Shown here: positions 50,591 through 58,313 of the stretch, one piece after another
Numbering within the stretch: position 1 is the stretch's first letter
Layout of the letters: each line of letters opens with the position of its first letter
From: Flavimaribacter sp039888615
Lineage (GTDB): Bacteria > Pseudomonadota > Alphaproteobacteria > Rhizobiales > Rhizobiaceae
DNA: 64,000 bases
Strand: one strand, 5' to 3'
NCBI GenBank assembly: GCA_039888615.1
Contig: JBDQQS010000001.1
Made by a program: the position numbers and the translations under genes
Notes under the pieces: model-generated
Told to the model about the DNA's origin: nothing
The model's input: the letters and a program-made list of their open reading frames with translations, nothing else
Databases searched by the model: none

Positions 50591-51499
50591 ATGCGGATGT
50601 TCCAGACATTCCGGTACATCGACACGGTCGCGCGCGTCGGCTCCATCAGAAGCGCGGCGGAAGCCCTCTCGATCACGTCGTCGGCGCTCAACAGGCGCAT
50701 CCTGGCCTTCGAGGAAGAACTGGGTGAACCCATTTTCGAGCGACTGCCGCGCGGCGTCCGACTGAATGCGGCCGGCGAAATTCTGATCAATCACATTCGC
50801 AACCAGATTTTCGATCTCGAACGCGTGCGGTCGCAGATTTCCGATTTGACCGGCATCCGGCGCGGGAACGTCAATGTCGCCTGCAGCCAGGCTTTGGTTC
50901 CCTACTTTCTGCCGCGTCAGATTTCGATCTACCGCGATGAACATCCCGGCGTTACTTTCGGCGTATATGTTCGCGACCGGCGAACGGCCGAAGAAGCCCT
51001 GATGGATTACAGCGTCGATCTGGCGTTGGTTTTCGAGCCGGTCCGGTTCGCAGACTTCCAGACGATTTTGCGGGTCAAGCAACCGGTTCACGCCGTGATG
51101 CGCGCGGGACATCCACTGGCTTCACACGAGGTGCTGCGGCTGCGCGACTGCGCTGCCTGGCCTTTGGCTTTGCCGACAGCGCCATACGGCGTACGCGCGT
51201 TGCTTGAGGCCGGCACAGAGCGCTCGACGCTCAAGGCGCGTCCTTCGATCGAGTCAGACAGCTTCGAATTTCTGCGCAGCTTCGCCCGAGTGAGCTCCGG
51301 AATCGGCCTGCAGATTCCGATTGGATTGCCGACCGACAGTCTCGACACCGATCTCGTGCATCGGCCGATCGACACGCGCGATATTCCTGCCGGGATGATT
51401 TATATGGGATATCTCCGCGGTCGCACGCTGCCTGTCGCGGCGGCGCGATTCGTTGATCAGCTTTCCAATGCCTTTTCGGAAAATTTCGAAACCGAGTAG
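50591..51499 (+). CDS. LysR-family regulator, probable controller of the allophanate/biuret genes
   Basis: 302 residues from ATG 50591; upstream in-frame starts lie inside the divergent promoter region. The HTH reads VGSIRSAAEALSITSSALNR and EELGEPIFERLPRGVRLNAA. The effector domain includes GVYVRDRRTAEEALMDYSVD. The 132-base divergent gap to atzF fits LysR-type control of atzF, and perhaps of the importer operon. The effector is unknown. Confidence 0.9.
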   Translation: MRMFQTFRYIDTVARVGSIRSAAEALSITSSALNRRILAFEEELGEPIFERLPRGVRLNAAGEILINHIRNQIFDLERVRSQISDLTGIRRGNVNVACSQALVPYFLPRQISIYRDEHPGVTFGVYVRDRRTAEEALMDYSVDLALVFEPVRFADFQTILRVKQPVHAVMRAGHPLASHEVLRLRDCAAWPLALPTAPYGVRALLEAGTERSTLKARPSIESDSFEFLRSFARVSSGIGLQIPIGLPTDSLDTDLVHRPIDTRDIPAGMIYMGYLRGRTLPVAAARFVDQLSNAFSENFETE

Positions 51500-51639
51500 C
51501 CTTCTGCTTCAGAACGATGGCGTTGATTTCTGAATCGATCTACGAGATTCCGCCGCATTCTTCATGGCGGCATTTACCTTGTCGGCGCCGGAAAATGCCC
51601 GCATAGTAACAAGGACAAACTTTCAAAAAGGACCAGTAG

Positions 51640-52623
51640 ATGGCTGGAGAACTCAGCGCTGTGGCGGTCGATCAGGCGCAGCTTCCGGTTATCGATATTT
51701 CCGGCATGTCATCTTCGAAAGAGGATGAACGCCTTGAGGTGGGCAAGGCGCTGCGCGCCGCCTGTCTCGACAAGGGTTTCTTCTATTGTTCCGGGCACGG
51801 AATTCCTTCGGGTCTGATCGACGCTGTCTTTGCGGAGACGAAGGCGTTCTTCGACTTGCCCCAGGACGCAAAGCTCGCGGTCGACAAGGCCCATTCACCC
51901 TGCAATCGCGGTTACGAGCATCTGGGCGGACAGACCTTGCAGGCCGGCGCCAAGCCGGATCGCAAGGAAGGCTATTATATCGGCTACGAACTGCCGGAGG
52001 ATGATCCGCGCGTCTTGGCGGGCAAGTTCAATCACGGTCCGAACCAGTGGCCTGCGGATCTGCCAGGCTTCAAGCCAGCCATGCGCGCCTACTATGCCGC
52101 CATGCTCGATCTCGCGGAACTGCTGATGCGCGGTATGGCGTTGTCGCTGGATCTGGACGAGAACTACTTCAAGGGTTTCGTGAGGGAGCCGCTTGCCATC
52201 CTGCGCCTGCTGCATTATCCGCCGCAACAACCGCAATCGGACCCGGACGAACTCGGCGCTGGCGCCCATACGGATTTCGGCGGTTTGACGCTTCTCCTGC
52301 AGGACGAAAACGGCGGTCTGCAGGTCTTTGATCAGGACAATAATATCTGGATACGGGCGACGCCGATTCCCGGAACATTCGTCATCAATCTCGGCGACAT
52401 GATCGCTCGTTGGACGAACGACACGTATCGCTCCACCCTGCACCGAGTGATCAACCATTCGGGACGCGAGCGGTATTCGGTTCCGTTCTTCTTCACCGGG
52501 AACCCCGATTTTGAGGTGTCATGCATTCCGACCTGCCTGAGCGATGGGCAAACGCCAAAATACGCTCCGGTCAAGGTTGAGGATCATCTGCAGGAAATGT
52601 ATCGCCGAACCTATAATGGGTGA
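51640..52623 (+). CDS. 2-oxoglutarate/Fe(II)-dependent oxygenase (isopenicillin N synthase family)
   Basis: 327 residues. The iron triad is His210-Asp212 (GAHTDFGGLTLLLQD) and His268 (TLHRVIN), and the cosubstrate motif is Arg278-x-Ser280 (RERYSVPFFF). An N-terminal DIOX_N domain reads LPVIDISGMSSSKEDERLEV and GFFYCSGHGIPSGLIDAVFA. It belongs to the plant-ACC-oxidase/IPNS-like group of bacterial oxygenases, which hydroxylate or desaturate small molecules. It stands alone. The substrate is unknown. Confidence 0.9.
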   Translation: MAGELSAVAVDQAQLPVIDISGMSSSKEDERLEVGKALRAACLDKGFFYCSGHGIPSGLIDAVFAETKAFFDLPQDAKLAVDKAHSPCNRGYEHLGGQTLQAGAKPDRKEGYYIGYELPEDDPRVLAGKFNHGPNQWPADLPGFKPAMRAYYAAMLDLAELLMRGMALSLDLDENYFKGFVREPLAILRLLHYPPQQPQSDPDELGAGAHTDFGGLTLLLQDENGGLQVFDQDNNIWIRATPIPGTFVINLGDMIARWTNDTYRSTLHRVINHSGRERYSVPFFFTGNPDFEVSCIPTCLSDGQTPKYAPVKVEDHLQEMYRRTYNG

Positions 52624-52628
52624 GGCTG

Positions 52629-53441
52629 TCAGCGCTCGAAGTCGATCACTGTGCTGAACTTGCCTTTGACCGTGCGATCGATGGACGAGGCCAGTTTCCG
52701 AAAGGGCCTTTCGATTTCCCTTCGAGCCTTTTTCCAACCGCGAACAGGGGCCTGAGGCTGCTGCATCAGGTGCTGGTCGTCGCGCACGCCCTTGACGCTC
52801 TGAAGATTGCCTGTCCTGTTGCTTTCATCGAGCTGCATGTCCTGGATGCAGAGGGCCGGACTGACCTGGAACAGATCGAGATTCCGGAAAATACTGAATG
52901 TGGGCGAAAACAAGAACTCGTCCGCAGCGTACAGCCGGGTCTTGGAGAGTTCGAGGAGACGTGCTGCGCAGGATTTCGACAGGATGTAGCCGGCTGCGCC
53001 CCAATGCAACGCGTGAAGCCTCAGCAACTGATGTCCGTGAACCGGCTGCAGAGGTGGCCGGGAACAAAGCACCCTGTTTCGGAATGTCTCGATCTTGACG
53101 ATATCGGCGCCGTCCGGAATCCAGCTTTCGTCTTTCAGGAAAAGATGCGCGTCGCTCGACAGATGCACGTCGTCTTCGAAGATACAGACGTATTTTTCGT
53201 CGCCGGAGGCAGCGGCGTCCCAGCACTTGCGATGACTTTTGAAGACAGCGATTTCCGCCGCCATCATGGGCGGGCCGTCGCTGGATTCATTCCAGGCGTC
53301 GATGTCGCCTGGTTCCATTGCATTGGCGTCTATCGCAGATATGAACTCGGGAACGAGATTCTGGGCGGCGAAGCTGTCCGTGATCCATTTGCGCCGTTCA
53401 AGGGACCGCTCCAGATTGATGACCAGAAGCCGCATGCTCAT
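52629..53441 (-). CDS. Family-25 glycosyltransferase, copy 2
   Basis: 270 residues from ATG 53441, whose ATGA overlaps the stop of the upstream paralogue. It starts MSMRLLVINLERSLERRKWI, the GT25 (LgtB/LpsA-like) opening. The acidic metal motif is in YVCIFEDDVHLSSDAHLFL, and HWGAAGYILSKSCAARLLEL follows. GT25 enzymes add galactose or similar sugars to lipooligosaccharide on the cytoplasmic face of the inner membrane. The C-terminus (VRGWKKARREIERPFRKLAS) is basic. It arose by tandem duplication with the next gene. Confidence 0.88.
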   Translation of the reverse strand: MSMRLLVINLERSLERRKWITDSFAAQNLVPEFISAIDANAMEPGDIDAWNESSDGPPMMAAEIAVFKSHRKCWDAAASGDEKYVCIFEDDVHLSSDAHLFLKDESWIPDGADIVKIETFRNRVLCSRPPLQPVHGHQLLRLHALHWGAAGYILSKSCAARLLELSKTRLYAADEFLFSPTFSIFRNLDLFQVSPALCIQDMQLDESNRTGNLQSVKGVRDDQHLMQQPQAPVRGWKKARREIERPFRKLASSIDRTVKGKFSTVIDFER

Positions 53442-54244
53442 TCCCTGAAGGGGATTTCGCCCCACACGCTGGGGGTCGTCAACCGAATATAGGTCATCCG
53501 CAGCCATCCGCCGAAATTGATGAAAGGCCGGGTCACCTCACGTTTGAATTTCTTCCATCCCTGTCTCGGTTTCAGCATCTCCAAACGCACCGTATGGATT
53601 GTGCTGCCAGGAAGCGGATCGGACGCTTCTGCGTAATAGTGCATGGTCTGAATACAGATCGCTGGAACAATCTGCAGAATATCCAGCGTCTGGAACAAGC
53701 CAAGTTTCGGGTTAAACATCATTTCGTCCACGGGGTCGTGGAAATCCTCAGTTGTCTTCAGCAGGCGTTCGGCGCATTTGCGTGAAATGATATAGCCGCC
53801 GGCGCCGATATGACGGCCGAGCAGAGGCGCCAGAATCCGGTCGCCGACTTCAATCGGGTCCTTTGCGAGATATCCGACTTTGTCTCGGAAAGTCTCCAAC
53901 TTGACGATGTCGACGCCGTCTGGAATCCAGTCTGCAGAAGAAAGATATTGTGCAGCGTCCCGGCTGAGATAGATGTCGTCTTCAAGAATGCAGACATAAT
54001 CGTCGCCGTGCTCGATCATGTCATTCCAACATTTGCGATGACTGAGGAAGCAGGCGACGTCGCCCGGGCTGATCGTCATGATGATTTCACGATCGATCTG
54101 ATGTCGACTTATCTCTTCCTGAGATAATGACTGGAAATCAACGGCGCTGATCCTGTCGAAGGTCAGTCCGCGTTCGTCCATTTCCTTTTGCATCCAGGCC
54201 AGCCGATCCGGCGACCGATCCAGATTGATCAGCAATATTCTCAT
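53438..54244 (-). CDS. Family-25 glycosyltransferase, copy 1
   Basis: 268 residues from ATG 54244 (MRILLINLDRSPDRLAWMQK); the frame extends further upstream but without homology. The metal motif is YVCILEDDIYLSRDAAQYLS, with VACFLSHRKCWNDMIEHGDD before it and HIGAGGYIISRKCAERLLKT after. It is a close paralogue of the downstream gene, sharing SHRKCW, DWIPDGVDIVKLETFR-like and GWKK segments. It probably decorates lipopolysaccharide or another surface glycan, perhaps with a different sugar or linkage from copy 2. Confidence 0.88.
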   Translation of the reverse strand: MRILLINLDRSPDRLAWMQKEMDERGLTFDRISAVDFQSLSQEEISRHQIDREIIMTISPGDVACFLSHRKCWNDMIEHGDDYVCILEDDIYLSRDAAQYLSSADWIPDGVDIVKLETFRDKVGYLAKDPIEVGDRILAPLLGRHIGAGGYIISRKCAERLLKTTEDFHDPVDEMMFNPKLGLFQTLDILQIVPAICIQTMHYYAEASDPLPGSTIHTVRLEMLKPRQGWKKFKREVTRPFINFGGWLRMTYIRLTTPSVWGEIPFRE

Positions 54245-54409
54245 GACGCAACTAGGGTCTGCTGGCGGGCGCCGCTGTTCCGCATCCGGGTTGGGCGCCA
54301 CATTGGTTTTGCACCATTGCACCGATGCGGCTCACCGATTAGACGTTTTGCCTGTCAAAGTAAACTGTCGCCCACCCGGGCGACTTGCTGCGGGAAATTC
54401 GCTGATACT

Positions 54410-55153
54410 GTGTTCGATCCGGTTGTTCTCATACACGGCGCCTGGCAGGGAAGCTGGGCATGGCAACACCTGATCGGGCTGTTGCAGGCGAGGGGGCTTG
54501 AGTGTCATGCTGTTGATCTGCCCGGAAACGGAACCGACACCACGCGTCCCGAGGAGGTCACCCTCGAGCTGTACGCGCGCCATGTCGAGGATATCATTGA
54601 GGCCCTCGATAGGCCAGTCAGCCTCGTAGCGCATTCCGGCGGAGGAAACATCGCGACCGCGGTGGCTGAGGTGCGCCCGGACCGAGTAAGCCGCATAGTC
54701 TACCTTGCCGGAATGATGCTGCCGTCGGGGATGTCGTTCGGTGACCTGCTTGCGCAGGAAAATGCTAGGGACAAGGGCCTGATCGGAATTGGCGACCATC
54801 TCCTGTGGTCGCCCGATCGATCGACAAGTAATGTTACTGCCCACGTGGCGGTTGAGATTTTCTACCATGACGCCGATCCGGCAGCCGCGCGCGAGGCTGC
54901 TGACAGACTGACGCCGCAACCGGAGTCCGGGCGCGCGGTCGCAGCGAACTGGACCGTGGAACGCTACGGCGCCGCGCCACGCCTGTATGTGGAGTGCTCC
55001 ATGGACCGGTCTATCGACATTTCGTTGCAAAGACGGATGCAGGAACTGGTGCCGGGTGCTGTCGTCCGAACTCTGGAGACTGGACATGCGCCACAACTGA
55101 GCGCCCCGGATAGATTGGCGGAAATTATATGGCCGTTTCTCGCAAATCAGTAG
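54410..55153 (+). CDS. Alpha/beta-hydrolase fold protein
   Basis: 247 residues from GTG 54410, where homology starts (VFDPVVLIHGAWQGSWAW). The oxyanion HGAW and the nucleophile elbow AHSGGGN (Ser76) are intact, and the catalytic histidine is in LETGHAPQLSAPD. The order and length resemble plant methyl-salicylate-esterase-like and bacterial esterase (Abhydrolase_6) proteins. It is cytosolic and acts on an unknown ester. It is divergent from the GT25 pair. Confidence 0.85.
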   Translation: MFDPVVLIHGAWQGSWAWQHLIGLLQARGLECHAVDLPGNGTDTTRPEEVTLELYARHVEDIIEALDRPVSLVAHSGGGNIATAVAEVRPDRVSRIVYLAGMMLPSGMSFGDLLAQENARDKGLIGIGDHLLWSPDRSTSNVTAHVAVEIFYHDADPAAAREAADRLTPQPESGRAVAANWTVERYGAAPRLYVECSMDRSIDISLQRRMQELVPGAVVRTLETGHAPQLSAPDRLAEIIWPFLANQ

Positions 55154-55307
55154 CAGAGCGCTGACCAATTTTTATGCAGAAGGCCTAAACCTGCCCCTTT
55201 GCGCTATGAGGCAATCCGCTGGCGACCAGATTCTGTTTGGCCGGATTTTACGGTAACCTTCAGAAAATGCTTCGCTTTATGAGTGGTCAAACCGGTTGTG
55301 AATTGAT

Positions 55308-55323
55308 TGGCACATCCCTTGCT
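55308..55323 (+). promoter_or_regulatory. Sigma-54-type promoter of the guanidine operon
   Basis: TGGCACATCCCTTGCT matches TGGCAC-N5-TTGC with the canonical 10 bases between GG (-24) and GC (-12). The predicted transcript start, about 12 bases after GC, falls near 55334, exactly at the first base of the riboswitch P1 stem. The intergenic stretch 55154-55307 upstream is gene-free and could hold activator sites. Confidence 0.7.
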
Positions 55324-55334
55324 TTCTCAACTAA

Positions 55335-55465
55335 TGTGCAGCGCGCCTAGGGTTCCGGTTCCGCAATACGACCAAATATTGCGGAACGCTGGTCCAAGAG
55401 GCGCAAGCCGGCGACATGCATAGCCGGTGACACGGCGGGACAAAATCCCGGGAGACAACTGCACA
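55335..55465 (+). promoter_or_regulatory. Guanidine-I (ykkC) riboswitch
   Basis: The conserved blocks of the guanidine-I aptamer occur in order: CCTAGGGTTCCG (55346-55357), CTGGTCCAAGAG, GTGACACGGCGGGA and ATCCCGGGAGA. A perfect 7-bp P1 (TGTGCAG at 55335-55341 with CTGCACA at 55459-55465) closes it. A P2-like hairpin GTTCCGCAATA/TATTGCGGAAC lies within. The known class binds free guanidinium and turns on export or degradation genes; here it precedes an importer and a guanidine-hydrolase-like gene. The GGTCCAAGAG block has A in place of the commonest G. Confidence 0.9.
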
Positions 55466-55492
55466 GGTTTGCGCGCGCAGGCCTTCTCCCGG
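55448..55492 (+). promoter_or_regulatory. Riboswitch expression platform with anti-aptamer pairing
   Basis: CCGGGAGA (55448-55455), part of the aptamer core, is perfectly complementary to TCTCCCGG at 55485-55492 downstream. Pairing the two would break the guanidine-binding fold, so ligand binding should prevent this alternative stem. The stretch 55466-55559 has no gene, and I cannot tell whether the mechanism is termination or translation control. Confidence 0.5.
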
Positions 55493-55559
55493 TTTGTGCG
55501 CAGAGCCCAGGTTTTGAAAGCCAATCATCGATTGGCGCAAATCAGGAAGGCGTACAGAC

Positions 55560-56633
55560 ATGATACGAACACCCATCAAAGCTCTTGGAATGACCGCGCT
55601 GCTGGCTGCCGCGTTGTCTGCCGCGACGATCGCAAATGCCGAAGAAAAACGGGACTTCAAAGTCTGCTGGTCGATCTATGTCGGCTGGATGCCCTGGGGT
55701 TACCTGCAGGATTCAGGCCTCATGAAGAAATGGGCCGACAAATACGACATCACGGTCGATATCGTTCAGATCAACGACTATGTCGAATCGATCAACCAGT
55801 ATACAGCCGGCGAGTATGACGGCTGCTCAATGACGAATATGGACGCGCTGTCGATACCCGCTGGCGGCGGCGTCGACACGACGGCGCTGATCGTCGGCGA
55901 TTACTCAAACGGAAATGACGGCATTGTCCTCAAGGACAAGACGAAGCTGGATGAGATCAAGGGCCAGAACGTCAATCTGGTCGAGCTTTCGGTCTCGCAC
56001 TATCTGCTCGCCCGCGCCCTGGATAGCGTCGGCATGTCCGAAAAAGACATCACGGTGGTCAATACGTCGGACGCCGACATGATTGCGGCCTATGCGACGC
56101 CGGACGTAACGGCGGTTGTCACGTGGAATCCGCTTTTGTCGGAGATCGTCGCCCAGGCGAACGCTACCGAAGTATTCAACAGCTCCGGCATTCCGGGCGA
56201 GATCATCGACATCATGATGGTCAACTCCGAAACGCTGGCGGACAATCCGGATTTCGGCAGGGCGCTTGTCGGCGCCTGGTACGAACTGATGGGCATCATG
56301 TCTTCCGACAGCGAAGATGGCAAAGAGGCGCGCACGGCGATGGCCGAAGCTTCCGGCACCGATCTCCCTGGATATGATGCTCAATTGGCCACGACAATGA
56401 TGTTCTACACGCCGGATGCAGCCGTCGAGTTCACCAAATCTCCGGAACTTGCGGAGACTTCAAAATTCGTCGCTGAATTCCTCTTCGATAATGGAATTCT
56501 CGGTGAAGGCGCGCCGAGTCCTGAATTCGTCGGGGTCGAGTTCCCGGATGGGAGCGTTTACGGCGACGCGGACAATGTGAAGCTGCGCTTTGACACCTCC
56601 TACATGGAGATGGCGGCGGGCGACAAACTGTAA
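55560..56633 (+). CDS. NitT/TauT-type ABC substrate-binding protein of the guanidine operon
   Basis: 357 residues. A signal peptide (MIRTPIKALGMTALLAAALS, cleavage near ANAEE) is followed by KVCWSIYVGWMPWGYLQDSG, DYVESINQYTAGEYDGCSMT and VVTWNPLLSEIVAQANATEV. It resembles the binding proteins annotated as urea-carboxylase-associated transporters, whose genes are regularly behind guanidine-I riboswitches. It is expected to deliver guanidinium or a related small cation to the permease. It is the first gene after the riboswitch. Confidence 0.85.
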   Translation: MIRTPIKALGMTALLAAALSAATIANAEEKRDFKVCWSIYVGWMPWGYLQDSGLMKKWADKYDITVDIVQINDYVESINQYTAGEYDGCSMTNMDALSIPAGGGVDTTALIVGDYSNGNDGIVLKDKTKLDEIKGQNVNLVELSVSHYLLARALDSVGMSEKDITVVNTSDADMIAAYATPDVTAVVTWNPLLSEIVAQANATEVFNSSGIPGEIIDIMMVNSETLADNPDFGRALVGAWYELMGIMSSDSEDGKEARTAMAEASGTDLPGYDAQLATTMMFYTPDAAVEFTKSPELAETSKFVAEFLFDNGILGEGAPSPEFVGVEFPDGSVYGDADNVKLRFDTSYMEMAAGDKL

Positions 56634-56644
56634 CCACGGCAACC

Positions 56645-56677
56645 GACGGTCCGGCGGGATCCTTCCGCCGGACCGTC
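56645..56677 (+). terminator. Strong hairpin after the guanidine binding-protein gene
   Basis: GACGGTCCGGCGG-(7)-CCGCCGGACCGTC is a perfect 13-bp stem with a 7-base loop, 11 bases after the stop. No T-run follows. It probably stabilises the binding-protein mRNA and reduces expression of the membrane components. Confidence 0.6.
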
Positions 56678-56694
56678 GCACCGAGGTATTCTTC

Positions 56695-57516
56695 GTGCGC
56701 ATCATCAATCGCAAGCCATCGCGCGTAACGAGCATTACTTTGACGGCGCTGCCCTTTGTGGCGACGATTGGCGTCTACGCGCTGGCGAGCCATTATCGCC
56801 GGCTCGAAAATCCGGCAGACAAGCTTTTGCCGTCGTTCCAGCATATGGGCGAAACGTTTTGGCGCATGGCCTTTGTGCCGGACAAGCGATCCGGCGACCT
56901 GCTGCTGTGGCTCGACACCTATGACAGTCTCTGGCGGCTCGGAATGGGCGTGGGCGCGGCGACGATCCTTACGCTGTCGCTCGGCATTTTGATCGGTTTC
57001 ATTCCACACGCGCGCAGCACTCTTGCGCCCTACATCGCCACTTTCTCGCTGATTCCGCCAATCACCATCCTGCCGATCCTGTTCATCATCTTCGGTCTTG
57101 GGGAAACATCGAAGATCATGCTGATCGTTGTAGGGACGGCGCCCGTCATGATCCGATCAGTTTCGCAGGAGGTAATGAACATCCCTCGCGAATTGATCAT
57201 CAAGGCCGAGACGCTCGGCGCGAGCGTCCTGCAGATGATTTTCCGGGTCGTCTTGCCGCAAACGCTTCCGAAGCTTGTCAATGTTATGCGCCTGGGACTG
57301 GTTCCTGCCTGGATCTTCCTCATCTCGGCCGAGGCGATCGCCTCGACCTCAGGTCTCGGATACCGGATTTTTCTCGTACGGCGCTATCTCGCGATGGACG
57401 TGATCCTTCCCTATGTCGTCTGGATCACGCTGCTTGCTTTCATCATCGACCGACTCCTCCTGCTTTTGTCGAAACGCGCATTCCCCTGGCATCATCTCGG
57501 CGGAGAAACCCTGTGA
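56695..57516 (+). CDS. NitT/TauT-type ABC transporter permease of the guanidine operon
   Basis: 273 residues from GTG 56695, with GAGG nine bases upstream; longer readings enter the hairpin. It has five to six membrane segments and the EAA loop PRELIIKAETLGASVLQMIF with RVVLPQTLPKLVN. Typical SsuC/TauC phrases are IPPITILPILFIIFGLGETS and ISAEAIASTSGLGYRIFL. It pairs with the next ATPase gene (GTGA overlap). Confidence 0.88.
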   Translation: MRIINRKPSRVTSITLTALPFVATIGVYALASHYRRLENPADKLLPSFQHMGETFWRMAFVPDKRSGDLLLWLDTYDSLWRLGMGVGAATILTLSLGILIGFIPHARSTLAPYIATFSLIPPITILPILFIIFGLGETSKIMLIVVGTAPVMIRSVSQEVMNIPRELIIKAETLGASVLQMIFRVVLPQTLPKLVNVMRLGLVPAWIFLISAEAIASTSGLGYRIFLVRRYLAMDVILPYVVWITLLAFIIDRLLLLLSKRAFPWHHLGGETL

Positions 57517-58313
57517 GCGCGCCTCCGAAAATATCTGTACGCAATGTCGCAAAAACCTATGGCGACATGACCGTTCTTGAGCGTCTCAATCTGGACGTGG
57601 AGGAGGGGGCGTTCTGCACGATTGTCGGCGCCTCGGGCTGCGGCAAGTCGACCTTTCTGCGCATGCTGCTGTCGCAAGAAACGCCGTCGCGTGGACGGAT
57701 CGAGATTGACGGCGCGCCATTGCCGGGAGAACCGACACCTGATCGTGGCATTGTATTCCAGAAATATTCGGTGTTTCCGCATTTGACGGTCGAGGACAAT
57801 CTCATTCTCGCCCTGGAATTCGAGCGCTCTCGCCCTTTCGGCCGCTCCTTCGGCCCGTCGCGAAAGGCGGCGCGCGCCGAGATTGATGACACATTGGAAA
57901 AGATTGGCCTTGGTTCGGCGCGCCTGAAATATCCGGTTCAATTGTCTGGCGGCATGCAGCAGCGCCTCGCGATCGCGCAGGCGCTTTTGAAACGCCCGAA
58001 GGTGCTGCTGCTCGACGAACCGTTCGGGGCGCTGGATCCGGGTATTCGCGCCGATATGCATGACCTGCTTCTTGGCCTCTGGAGAGAACTCGAAATGACC
58101 GTGTTCATGGTCACGCACGACATTCGGGAAGCCTTCAAGCTGGGAACGCGCATTCTTGTCTTCGACAAGATCAGACACGATCCGCACGCGCCGGACGCCT
58201 ATGGCGCGACTATCACTTACGACCTTCCACTCACCAGAAAAGACGCGGGACCGCCGCCGGAACTGGCCGGACTGGCGATGAACGCCGACACAAGCACAGG
58301 AGCAAACGCATGA
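57513..58313 (+). CDS. NitT/TauT-type ABC transporter ATPase of the guanidine operon
   Basis: 266 residues from GTG 57513. Walker A is GASGCGKST, Q-loop IVFQKYSVFPHLTV, signature LSGGMQQRLAIAQALLKRPK, Walker B LLLDEPFGALDPG and switch His in FMVTHDIREAF. It belongs to the SsuB/TauB class. GTGA and ATGA overlaps couple it to the permease and to the guanidine-hydrolase-like gene. Confidence 0.9.
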   Translation: MSAPPKISVRNVAKTYGDMTVLERLNLDVEEGAFCTIVGASGCGKSTFLRMLLSQETPSRGRIEIDGAPLPGEPTPDRGIVFQKYSVFPHLTVEDNLILALEFERSRPFGRSFGPSRKAARAEIDDTLEKIGLGSARLKYPVQLSGGMQQRLAIAQALLKRPKVLLLDEPFGALDPGIRADMHDLLLGLWRELEMTVFMVTHDIREAFKLGTRILVFDKIRHDPHAPDAYGATITYDLPLTRKDAGPPPELAGLAMNADTSTGANA

